NCBI RefSeq assembly: GCF_002155425.1
Contig: NZ_MUYG01000011.1
Coordinates: 496,001 to 560,000, forward strand
Length of the DNA stretch: 64,000 nt
Direction of reading: 5' to 3'
Source of the DNA: Erythrobacter donghaensis
Lineage (GTDB): Bacteria; Pseudomonadota; Alphaproteobacteria; Sphingomonadales; Sphingomonadaceae
Positions within the stretch are counted from its first letter, which is position 1. Each line of letters starts with the position of its first letter. The notes beneath the pieces were generated by a model. That model saw nothing but the letters and a program-made list of their open reading frames with translations. It was not told where the DNA came from and searched no databases. Shown here one piece after another: positions 43,574 through 52,240 of this stretch. The position numbers were made by a program, and so were the translations under genes.

Positions 43574-46500
43574 TCAGCCGAATTCCTCATAGCCCTTGCG
43601 GGTCTTTTCGAGCGTCAGCTTGGTCGCCTCGCGCCGAGCCCTTTCGGGGTCGTCGTAGCTTTTGACCACGCGCTGACCCTTGGTGCCGACGCGGCCGTAT
43701 TCGACGATCAGATCGGTGCCGAACACACCCACGCGCCAGAACTTGTTCGATGTGCCCGCGACGAGGCGGAATTCTGTCATCCCGGCCGGGGTTGCGGCGG
43801 GGGGCTCGGCCACGTCGAAAACCGGCGCTTCATCGGCCAGCGGCTGATCGGCGAAAGGCTGCACCACGCCGGGCGCAGGGGCAGTCGCGGTGATGCCGGT
43901 GCCCGCCAGCGGATCGGGATCGGCGAGATCCCAGCTCGAGCGGGACAGCTCCTGCTCGATCCGCTCGACCACCCCGGCGCGGTTGCGTAGCCAGCTGCTG
44001 ACCGGCACATCGAGCACCCGCCAGCCAAAGGCGCGCAGGATCACCGGGCGGAAGACGAAGCGCTCCTCGATCGCCGCATCGGGCGTGCCCGCGCGGTCGA
44101 GCAACACCGCCAGCCGGTAGCCGCCGCCTTCGGGATCGACCACCGCCAGATCGCAGCGGAAGCTCGCGCCGCCGACGTGTTCATGCACCTCGTGCCCGCG
44201 CGCGCGCAGGGCAGCGGCGAGACTACTTCGCACCGGATCGGGCGGAAGCTGACCGTCGAAGGTGCGCGCCGCATCGGGGTTGAGCGTGGCGAGGACGGCC
44301 TGCGCCTTGTCCTGCGCGCCCGACGATTGCGCCTCGGCATAGGCAAGGAAGCTGCGCAGCGCGCGGGCGCCATCGTTGTGGACATTGGTGATCGCCTCGG
44401 GCGCGATGGTGCTGACGATGGCCATGTGCCGCTTGGCGCGGCTGAAGATGACGTTGAGCCGCTTTTCGCCCCCGCGCTGGTTGATCGGGCCGAAATTCAT
44501 CGCCATTCGCCCGTCCGGGCCGGGGGCGTAGCACACGCTCATCAGGATGATGTCGCGCTCGTCGCCCTGCACATTCTCAAGGTTCTTGACGAACAGCCCG
44601 GTGAACTGCCCGTCCTCCTCGCGCTCGACCTCGCGGGTGAGCAGGGTGGAGAACGCCTCGTCCTCCGCCGCCAGCCGTTCGAGCGCGTCCTCGATTTCCG
44701 ATTGCTGGGCTTCGGAGAAAGCGACGATGCCGATGCTGAGGCCGGTGTCGCGGCGCAGCAGCTCGCGCACAATGCCCGCGATATAGCGCGCTTCGGGCAG
44801 GTTGGCGCGGCGGTCGTAGACTCCGTCGGCCATGCGGTGGGTGGTGATCGGGGCGGCGAGCAGACGGTCTGCCCCCGCTGCCCAAGCGGCATCGTCGCCC
44901 GATTCCACCGCACCGCCCGTCGCCGATTGCAGGCGCAGCGAACGGTCGGGGATGGTCACCAGCTCCCCGGCATAGAAAGCCGCGTTGGAGAAGCTGATCA
45001 GCGCCTCGAACCGGCTGCGATAATGCCAGGCGAGCAAGGTGGCGGGCAGGTTGCGCGCGGCCTGTGCCAGCAGGCTGTCGGCATCGAGCACGATGGCGAT
45101 CCGCTCGCCGTCTTCCTCGGCCAGCACTTCCATCTCGTCGTCTGACTGCGCGGCGCTGAAGAAGCTGGTGGGCGGCAGCTGCATCTCGTCGCCCACGATC
45201 ACCACCTGCCGCGCGCGGCAGAGCGCGGGGACGGCGTCTTCGGTGGGCACCTGGCTCGCCTCGTCGAAGATCACCACGTCAAACAGGTCGGGTTGGAGGG
45301 GCAGCGTGTCGGAGACCGAAAGCGGGCTCATCAGCCACACCGGCTTCAGATCGGCCACCACCCGCCCGCTATCGGCGCTGGCGATCTCGCGGATTGACTT
45401 GTAGCGCATGGTCTTGCCGAATTCGTGCTCCAGCTCGCGCCGGCCATTGGCATAGACGCGCTTGAGCTCGCGCCCGGCGGAGTCGAGCTGGGTGACCGAG
45501 GTTTCGGACAGGCGGACGTTGTCGCGGAACTGGCGGTGGAGCGTCGCGCGGATTGCGGCGGCATTCTGATCGCGCAGCATTGCGCGCGCGGCGGCGGCGC
45601 GGCGGGAGAGCGCAATCATCCGCTCGATATCGAAGCGGCGAATGTCGGGATGGGCACGCTCACGCTGTGCGATGGCCTCGTCGACGACCAGCGCCTCGAT
45701 CCCCGCCAGCGGCAGCGGCAGGCGGGTGAGCGCCGCCGCGACCGCGGGCGGGGCGGCGAGCACCGGGGCGAGGTGCGGCAGCAAATCGGGCAGGTCGTCG
45801 AGGCTCTCCTGCAAGTCGCGCAGCACTTCGCCGAGCCCGTCGAGGGTAAGGGTCTCTGGCTGGTCGAACAGGTCGGCGCTGGTCTGGGCGAGGGCCGCCA
45901 TCACCGGGGCGAGGTGGGCAAGGCGCGCCAATGCGGCCTGACCGTCGCCCGTGCGCGCCAGATCGAGCATCCGGGCGCTGGGCGGCGTGGCGGCGTGGTC
46001 CGCGAGGCGCGCATGGAGCGCGAGCAGTGCGGGCAGAGCGGGCGTGCCGAGCCGCTGGGCCAGCGCCGTACGCGCGCTGTCGAGATCGCTGCGCGCCTGA
46101 TGCAGCGCGGCGAGTTGCTCCAGCACCGCGGTCACCTTGGGCGCGACGGCATGGGCGGCAAAGTCGTACCGGGCGCGCACCGTGGCCTTGAGCGTGCGCC
46201 AGGCCCCGCTGAACACCGCGAAGAGCGAGCCTTCCTTTGCGCGCGCCAGTTCCAGCGCGGCGGCGGTATCGGCAGGCCCGAGCGGATCACGCCATCCGGC
46301 GGCTGCCTGCGCGGCGGCTGCCTCGGCAGTCTCAAGCGCGCTGATCGCCGCCATGTCGCTGCGCAGGGTCTGGCTCTCGGGCGAGGCCGGATCGAACAGC
46401 CCCGGCCAGCGCACCAGCCCGGTGTCCACCAATGGGCGCGCGAGCATCACCGCATCATGCGCTGCGGCCAGCGGGGTGTCGCCGGAGAGCGGCGCGCCTT

Positions 46501-49072
46501 CGTCGGAAAACAGCGGGTCGAGCCGTTCGAGGTGCCCCGCCATATCGGTCAGCGCGGCTTCGATCCGGGCATAGGGCCGCTCGCCCAGCAACAGCTCCGC
46601 CTTGAGCCGTGCGAAAGGATGCGCGGCGAGGTTGGGCGCGCCCGCGAGTTCGCCAAAGGCCCGGAAAGCGCGCGCGGCGGTGTCACGGTGCGCGTCCCAC
46701 TGCGCCAGCGGCGGCAGGCTCTCGCGGATCGCGGTGCCGATCCCCGATGGCGGTGCGGGCAGGGCAGCGGCGCGGCGCACCAGATCGCGCAAGGGCGCCG
46801 CGCCGCTGGCGGCATCGGAGCTACCCACGGCAGTTTCGAACGCGGCGATCTGGCGCAGATGCTCGCTCAGCGCGGCAACGGTCTGGGCGCGTGCGGCGCG
46901 GGCATCCTCCAGCCCGTCGGGCGTGCGGCCCCAGCGCTCGTAATGCTCGCCAAGGTCGGCGATGAAGCCTTTCTTGTCGTCCTGCGCATCATGAATGATG
47001 GTCGCCAGCCCATCGAGCCCGGCCTGCCCGAGCCGGTGATAGACCACATCGAGCGCCGCGCGCTTCTCGCACACGAACAGCACCCGTTTGCCCTGTCCGG
47101 CATAGTCGGCGATCAGATTGGTGATCGTCTGCGACTTGCCCGTGCCCGGCGGGCCCTGGATGATGTAGCTGCGGCCCGTGCGCGCGAAGGCGACCGCCTG
47201 ATCCTGCGTCGCATCGCTCGCCACCACGCCCCATTGCTCGGCAGGCGGGATCGGCGGCGGGGCGTCCTCGACAAAGGGGCGCGGTTCGATCGAGAAGACC
47301 TGATCGAAGGCGGGCTGCGCTTCGGGCGTGTCGATCAGCGCGTTGTAATCGCGCACCAGCGACATTTTCTTGTAGTTGAAATTGGCGAGCGTGACGCAGG
47401 TGCAGTCGAGCTCCCAGCTGTACTTGTGCCCTTCGCCCCCGACCTTGCCGTAGGCGAGGCTCTCGGTCTCGGCGACCATCAGCTCGCGCTTGGGGGTGTA
47501 GCCGCCGCCGGTGGCGATGCGCTGCGGCAGGGGATCGGGCTTCACGAATTTCTCGAACAGCGCGAGGCCGAGCGGGCGATAATCCTCGCGCGAATAGCTG
47601 AAATCGGCCTTGGCGCTGATCGTCTGGCGGCTGCCGGAGCGGCGGGTAAACTTGTTTACGCGCGCCACCGCGCGCTGGAGGATCAGGCGGATCGCCGGGC
47701 GTTCCTGCAGCTCCAGCCGGACGCCGGGCTCGCTCTCGTGGATCTGGCGGCGGATGAGCTCGTGGACCGTCTCGATCGACGTCTGCGCCAGATCGACCGT
47801 TTCGGGCAGCTCGATGGCATAAAGCTGGCGCAGCATATGCCGCAGCGCCGGGTTGAATTCGGCGACGCTGTCGGGGCAGGTCAGCACATACTGATCGCGC
47901 ACGCCCTTGCGCTTGGCGACCTCGACCGGCAGCCACAGCAGCGGCGAGCTGATGCGCTCCTCGGGCGCTTCCTTGAGGTTGTGCCAGTGCAGGAAGGCGA
48001 CCGTCAGGCGCAGGCTGGAAAAGCCGTATTCGTTGCGATTGCGCCGGTTTTCCTGAATGATCCGGTCGAGCTGCGAGGGGATCTGCGGCTGGTCTTCGAA
48101 GCGCAGCCAGCGATTGAGCGGCACCGCCTTGCCGCCCAGCACGTCCTTCGCAAAAGCGCCCTTCCACGTGCACAGCGCATCGGCGCGCACGCTTTCGATC
48201 CGCATCACGATCGGGATGCTGGCATCGGTGAAGTTGATCGAGCTCTGGGTCGGGCGGAAGTGGATCAGGCGGTTGCGGCGCGACAGGTCGAACAGGCGGT
48301 CGCGCAGGTGGCTGAGGACTGCGGTGCGCCGTCCGGGCACGCCCTGCGCTTCGGCCAGCACACGCTCGACATCGATCCCGGCGGGTTGATCGCGCCAGGT
48401 ATCGAGCCGCTGGGCGAGTTCGGCGACATCCTTGGCGCGTTCGTGGCGGTTCAGCTCGGTCGCTTCGAGGATCAGCGAGGCGATCACCGGATTGAGCCGC
48501 GGCGCGATGGCGAACAGGTTGTCGCGGTTCATCGAGAAGCGCTTGAGATCTTCGTGATCCTCAAGGTCGATCCCGCAGGCGAGCGCGGCCATGATCATGC
48601 CGAGCTGGAAGATGTCGGTGATCTCGTCGTGGTGGCCGAGCGCGCTTTCCCAGTTTCTGAGACCGGTGATGAAGGCCGGGTGCGTGGGTTCTGCCTCGTC
48701 GCCATCGAGCACGGTGAGATCGTCGACCTTGGTGCCCAGCGCCTCGTCCTGCGTGACGCGGTAGTTGACGACCAGCTTGAGCGCGCTTGCGGCCTGCGGC
48801 TGCACGGCGTGGATCGCGGCAAGGTTGCTGCGCGGGGCCAGCCCGGCGGGATCGGCGAGGGCGAGCTGGCCGTCCTCGCGCTCGATCACCGTGTCGAGCG
48901 CGATCCGCGCCACGCGGCCTGCAGCATGAAGCGCGGCAACCTCGCGCATCAGGCCGAGCATTGCGTGGACAAGATCGTCGGGCGGCAGGCGGTTGCCTTG
49001 CTTCAGCACCGCGCGCAGCGGACGGGTGGAAGCGGCGGCGGGTGCGGCGGGATCGTGCATCATGTCGGTCAT
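43574..49072 (-). CDS. Large SF1 helicase with kinase-like N-terminus, REase-like region and C-terminal WGR domain
   Basis: An 1832-residue protein starting MTDMMHDPAAPAAASTRPLR. The N-terminus (1-230) resembles a protein kinase C-lobe but lacks HRD and DFG residues, so it would be inactive. A DUF4011-like region follows (RDRLFDLSRRNRLIHFRPTQ). The COG1112-type SF1 helicase has Walker A GPPGTGKS with Lys646, Walker B VVIFDEASQVP with Asp1270-Glu1271 and motif VIVGDEMQLPP. Then comes a Vsr/DUF559-like region (HEVHEHVGGASFRCDLAVVD). Residues 1765-1832 are a WGR domain (KFWRVGVFG...VEYGRVGTKGQ). It overlaps the M48 gene by 4 bases. Confidence 0.88.
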   Translation of the reverse strand: MTDMMHDPAAPAAASTRPLRAVLKQGNRLPPDDLVHAMLGLMREVAALHAAGRVARIALDTVIEREDGQLALADPAGLAPRSNLAAIHAVQPQAASALKLVVNYRVTQDEALGTKVDDLTVLDGDEAEPTHPAFITGLRNWESALGHHDEITDIFQLGMIMAALACGIDLEDHEDLKRFSMNRDNLFAIAPRLNPVIASLILEATELNRHERAKDVAELAQRLDTWRDQPAGIDVERVLAEAQGVPGRRTAVLSHLRDRLFDLSRRNRLIHFRPTQSSINFTDASIPIVMRIESVRADALCTWKGAFAKDVLGGKAVPLNRWLRFEDQPQIPSQLDRIIQENRRNRNEYGFSSLRLTVAFLHWHNLKEAPEERISSPLLWLPVEVAKRKGVRDQYVLTCPDSVAEFNPALRHMLRQLYAIELPETVDLAQTSIETVHELIRRQIHESEPGVRLELQERPAIRLILQRAVARVNKFTRRSGSRQTISAKADFSYSREDYRPLGLALFEKFVKPDPLPQRIATGGGYTPKRELMVAETESLAYGKVGGEGHKYSWELDCTCVTLANFNYKKMSLVRDYNALIDTPEAQPAFDQVFSIEPRPFVEDAPPPIPPAEQWGVVASDATQDQAVAFARTGRSYIIQGPPGTGKSQTITNLIADYAGQGKRVLFVCEKRAALDVVYHRLGQAGLDGLATIIHDAQDDKKGFIADLGEHYERWGRTPDGLEDARAARAQTVAALSEHLRQIAAFETAVGSSDAASGAAPLRDLVRRAAALPAPPSGIGTAIRESLPPLAQWDAHRDTAARAFRAFGELAGAPNLAAHPFARLKAELLLGERPYARIEAALTDMAGHLERLDPLFSDEGAPLSGDTPLAAAHDAVMLARPLVDTGLVRWPGLFDPASPESQTLRSDMAAISALETAEAAAAQAAAGWRDPLGPADTAAALELARAKEGSLFAVFSGAWRTLKATVRARYDFAAHAVAPKVTAVLEQLAALHQARSDLDSARTALAQRLGTPALPALLALHARLADHAATPPSARMLDLARTGDGQAALARLAHLAPVMAALAQTSADLFDQPETLTLDGLGEVLRDLQESLDDLPDLLPHLAPVLAAPPAVAAALTRLPLPLAGIEALVVDEAIAQRERAHPDIRRFDIERMIALSRRAAAARAMLRDQNAAAIRATLHRQFRDNVRLSETSVTQLDSAGRELKRVYANGRRELEHEFGKTMRYKSIREIASADSGRVVADLKPVWLMSPLSVSDTLPLQPDLFDVVIFDEASQVPTEDAVPALCRARQVVIVGDEMQLPPTSFFSAAQSDDEMEVLAEEDGERIAIVLDADSLLAQAARNLPATLLAWHYRSRFEALISFSNAAFYAGELVTIPDRSLRLQSATGGAVESGDDAAWAAGADRLLAAPITTHRMADGVYDRRANLPEARYIAGIVRELLRRDTGLSIGIVAFSEAQQSEIEDALERLAAEDEAFSTLLTREVEREEDGQFTGLFVKNLENVQGDERDIILMSVCYAPGPDGRMAMNFGPINQRGGEKRLNVIFSRAKRHMAIVSTIAPEAITNVHNDGARALRSFLAYAEAQSSGAQDKAQAVLATLNPDAARTFDGQLPPDPVRSSLAAALRARGHEVHEHVGGASFRCDLAVVDPEGGGYRLAVLLDRAGTPDAAIEERFVFRPVILRAFGWRVLDVPVSSWLRNRAGVVERIEQELSRSSWDLADPDPLAGTGITATAPAPGVVQPFADQPLADEAPVFDVAEPPAATPAGMTEFRLVAGTSNKFWRVGVFGTDLIVEYGRVGTKGQRVVKSYDDPERARREATKLTLEKTRKGYEEFG

Positions 49073-50283
49073 GCTGCCTTGCCCGCCTGGGCGACGAGCT
49101 TGTCGGCGCGCGCCTTGGTCCATTTGAGATCGCGCCGCAGCGCCGCGGTCAGCTGCGCGCTCGCGCCGATTTCAGCGGCGATCTTGGCCGCCGCCAACAT
49201 GCTGGCATCGACCGCATCGGGATCGGCCATCGCCAGATCGAACATCAGCGCGATGAAATAGTCGCGCGTGGCATCGTCGATCCGCTCGGGCGCGATCTGG
49301 GCGAGGTCGAGCGGCACTTCCTCCGAGCGGCCATAACCGGGAAACATCGCGCGCAGCTGGGTCTCGATCTCGTCGCTGCCATGCGCCGCTTCGGCCATGA
49401 ACCGTGCAAGGAAGCCGCGTGTCATCGCGGTCAGCCGGCTTTGGCCCATCAGATCGAGCGCCTCGATCGACAGCGGGCCTTGCAGCTGCTTTTCGAGCCA
49501 TTGGGCGAGCTCAGGATCATCCGCCCACCACAGCTGCAGCGCACGCGCGCGCAGATAGGCTTCGGGGTGAGACACCCCGCGCGACTTGCCGCTTGCCGCC
49601 TCGACCTCCTGCGCCTGCCGCAGATAGGCCTCGGGATCGACATTGGTGAGGCCGGTCATCACCTTGACCAGCACCGCCACCGCCGGGCCCGGCGCGCCTG
49701 CCGCAATCGCCGCGCCGCGATCGGCGAAGAGCTCGGTGTTGAGGCTCAGCAGCCGCGCGGTCTCGCGGTGCGATGGGCGCGCATCGGGATAGGACAGCGC
49801 GTGATCGAACACCCGGCTGGCGCGGTAATGCTCACGCTCGCCCAGCGACCACAGCAGGTAGTGCGATAGTTCGTGGCCCATCAGCGCCAGCAGTTCAGCC
49901 GCATCGAGCTTTTCAAGGATCGGGCCGAAGAACACCAGGTGGATCTCGCCCGGAACATAGACCAGCGAGGCGTTCATGGAGCCGTCATTGGCCTGATACA
50001 GCGTCACCGGCGCGGTTATGCCGAGCCGCTCCATTGCCGTGTGGCAGGCCTCGAACACCGCCGGGTGGCCCTGCGGTTCGAGCCGGTAGGTGTCGCGCAA
50101 CATCGCATCGCGCACGCCTTCGGTCTGGTCAGTCATGAGGCCCGAGCCCGACCATTCCCACGCGTGCCGCTCCTCGCGCCGGAGGTAGTCGACGACATCG
50201 AGATGATAGGCGAGGGGGAGCAACATCCGCCGGTTGTGGATGTCGAGCTCCGGAAGGCCCTGCCCCTGATTATCCTGCATCAT
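49069..50283 (-). CDS. M48-type zinc metallopeptidase, soluble
   Basis: A 404-residue protein starting MMQDNQGQGLPELDIHNRRM; the ATG at 50280 is an equally possible start. The zinc motif is LMGHELSHYLL with His137, Glu138 and His141, and the third ligand Glu is in LLSLNTELFADRG. It lacks the transmembrane segments of HtpX-type M48 enzymes. The C-terminal half is helical with YLRAR and WWADDPELAQWLE, perhaps a repeat-like interaction region. Its TGA overlaps the helicase ATG, so the two form one operon. Confidence 0.87.
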   Translation of the reverse strand: MMQDNQGQGLPELDIHNRRMLLPLAYHLDVVDYLRREERHAWEWSGSGLMTDQTEGVRDAMLRDTYRLEPQGHPAVFEACHTAMERLGITAPVTLYQANDGSMNASLVYVPGEIHLVFFGPILEKLDAAELLALMGHELSHYLLWSLGEREHYRASRVFDHALSYPDARPSHRETARLLSLNTELFADRGAAIAAGAPGPAVAVLVKVMTGLTNVDPEAYLRQAQEVEAASGKSRGVSHPEAYLRARALQLWWADDPELAQWLEKQLQGPLSIEALDLMGQSRLTAMTRGFLARFMAEAAHGSDEIETQLRAMFPGYGRSEEVPLDLAQIAPERIDDATRDYFIALMFDLAMADPDAVDASMLAAAKIAAEIGASAQLTAALRRDLKWTKARADKLVAQAGKAA

Positions 50284-50417
50284 CAAAGCACTCGAACGCT
50301 TGCGCCGTGCGGTGGTCCTAGCGCGCAACTCTTAAGCGCGCGTGACTCGGGGCTGGCAAATTCAGGGGCTTGTATGACAGGTCTGGCCCGGCGCTCAAGC
50401 CGCAGCGCGCGCCGTGT

Positions 50418-51056
50418 TCAGGGTCGGGCGACGGCGGCGATCACCGCCAGTGCCTCGGCCTCGGAGATGACTTCGGCATATTTGGCCTGAAGGTCGAACA
50501 GATTGGCCTCGTGCGGGGCGGGGTGGCGATCGGCGCAGGCCTCGCGCACCACCAGCGGGATAAAGCCGTGCTGCATCGCATCGAGCGCCGAGGCGCGCAC
50601 GCAGCCGCTCGTGGAGTAGCCGGTGATCAGCAGCGTATCGATGCCCTCGGCGTGGAGCGCTTCGGCCAGCCCGGTGCCGAAGAAGGCGCTGGGATATTGC
50701 TTGGTGAACACGCGTTCGGAGGGCTGCGGGGTCAATTCGGGCGGGAAGGCGCCCAGCGGCGTTCCCTCGACGAAAGCCTTCAGCACCGGAGCCTTGCGGT
50801 AGAACACGCCGCCGTCGGAGCCATCCGCCTTGTAGCTGACATTGGTGAAGACCACCGGCACGCCCCCGGCGCGCGCCGCTGCTGCCAGCCGCGCGTTGCT
50901 GTCGCGTGCGGCGGCGGCGGTTTCCATGAACAGCGCCGAGCCTTTGGTGAGATAGGCCGCGACCACATCGACAATCAGCAGGGCCGGGCGCGTTCCGGGC
51001 TGGAGCCGCCCTTCATAGACGCCCGCGTAATTGTCGGATGCGGAAGGGCCGTTCAT
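50418..51056 (-). CDS. Isochorismatase-family cysteine hydrolase
   Basis: A 212-residue enzyme starting MNGPSASDNYAGVYEGRLQP. The catalytic triad is Asp30 in ALLIVDVVAAYL, Lys119 in VFTKQYPSAFFGT and Cys152 in ITGYSTSGCVRASALDA. Among this family it is closest in pattern to N-carbamoylsarcosine amidohydrolase and related amidases, which act on N-carbamoyl or ureido compounds. It is the last gene of the minus-strand operon and its ATG shares one base with the preceding stop. Confidence 0.88.
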   Translation of the reverse strand: MNGPSASDNYAGVYEGRLQPGTRPALLIVDVVAAYLTKGSALFMETAAAARDSNARLAAAARAGGVPVVFTNVSYKADGSDGGVFYRKAPVLKAFVEGTPLGAFPPELTPQPSERVFTKQYPSAFFGTGLAEALHAEGIDTLLITGYSTSGCVRASALDAMQHGFIPLVVREACADRHPAPHEANLFDLQAKYAEVISEAEALAVIAAVARP

Positions 51057-52240
51057 CAGATGATCCCGGCTTCGGCCAGCCGCGCGAGTTCGTCCGCTCC
51101 CATGCCCAGCCGTTCGGCAAAGACCTCGGCATTGTCCTGTCCGGGCGCGGCAGGCGCAGGGCGGCTGATGGTGCTGGGGGTCTTGGAGAGCTTGGGAAAG
51201 GCGTTCTGCATCTTGATCTTGCCCCGGTTCTGGGTCTCGACCTCGATGATCGCCTCGCGCGCGGCAAAGTGCGGGTCGGCGAGCATTTCGGGGGCGCGGT
51301 AGACCCGGCCTGCGGGGATCGAATATTCGGTCATCAGCGCGTCCACCTCGTCCACGGTGAGCGTGCCCGTCCATGCGTTCACCAGCGCGTCCAACTCGTC
51401 CTGATGTCGCCCACGCGCGATATGGGTCGAATAGCGCTCGTCCTGCGCCAGTTCAGGGCGGCCCATCGCCTGGCACAGGCGGGTGAAGATCGCATCGCCG
51501 TTGGCGCCGATCATGTAGCTGCCGTCCTTGCAGGAATAGACGTTCGACGGCGCGATGCCCTTGAGCACCGAGCCGGAGCGTTCGCGGATCACGCCGTTGC
51601 GGTCATATTCGGGGACGAGGCCCTCCATCACCTGCAACACCGCTTCATAGAGGGCGGAATCGACGACCTGACCCTCGCCGGTCTTCTCGCGGTGGTGGAG
51701 CGCGGCGAGCACGCCCATGCAGCCGTAGGTCGCGCACAGGGTGTCGCCAATTGAAATGCCCATGCGGGAAGGCGGACGGTCGGGCTCGCCGACGATGTAG
51801 CGCCAGCCGCCCATCGCCTCGCCGATCCCGCCGAAGCCTGCGCGGTCGGAGTAAGGCCCGTCCTGCCCGTAGCCCGACATGCGCGCGATAATCAGGCCGG
51901 GGTTGATGGCGTGAAGCTCGGCGGGGGAGAGGCCCCAGCGTTCGAGCGTGCCGGGCTTGAAGTTCTCAATCAGCACATCGGCCTCGGCAATCAGCCGCTT
52001 CGCCAGCGCCTGACCTTCGGGCACACGCAGGTTGCAGGTGACCGAGCGCTTGTTGCGCGCGATCACTTCCCACTGCACCTTCTCGTCGCCCTGGCCCCAG
52101 TTGCGCATCGGATCGCCCGCGCCCGGCGGCTCGATCTTGACCACATCGGCGCCCATGTCGCCGAGCAACTGGCCGCAGAACGGGCCGGCGAGGAGCTGGC
52201 CCATTTCGACAACCTTGATCCCTTGGAGAGCGCCGCTCAT
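51056..52240 (-). CDS. CaiB/BaiF family (class III) CoA transferase
   Basis: A 394-residue protein starting MSGALQGIKVVEMGQLLAGP, with the family features GQLLGDMGADVVKIEPPGAGDPMR, KRSVTCNLRVPEGQALAKRL, ADVLIENFKPGTLERWGLSP and GDTLCATYGCMGVLAALHHR. It transfers CoA between carboxylic acids. It overlaps the hyuB stop by 4 bases. In this operon it might activate the carboxylate product of ring opening. Confidence 0.93.
   Translation of the reverse strand: MSGALQGIKVVEMGQLLAGPFCGQLLGDMGADVVKIEPPGAGDPMRNWGQGDEKVQWEVIARNKRSVTCNLRVPEGQALAKRLIAEADVLIENFKPGTLERWGLSPAELHAINPGLIIARMSGYGQDGPYSDRAGFGGIGEAMGGWRYIVGEPDRPPSRMGISIGDTLCATYGCMGVLAALHHREKTGEGQVVDSALYEAVLQVMEGLVPEYDRNGVIRERSGSVLKGIAPSNVYSCKDGSYMIGANGDAIFTRLCQAMGRPELAQDERYSTHIARGRHQDELDALVNAWTGTLTVDEVDALMTEYSIPAGRVYRAPEMLADPHFAAREAIIEVETQNRGKIKMQNAFPKLSKTPSTISRPAPAAPGQDNAEVFAERLGMGADELARLAEAGII

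Noticed and set aside
45425..49261. A 1278-codon open frame antisense to the helicase gene
   Set aside because: It is a mirror frame of GC-rich coding DNA; the encoded sequence is Arg/Gly/Glu-rich without any domain, while the opposite strand has full helicase motifs.
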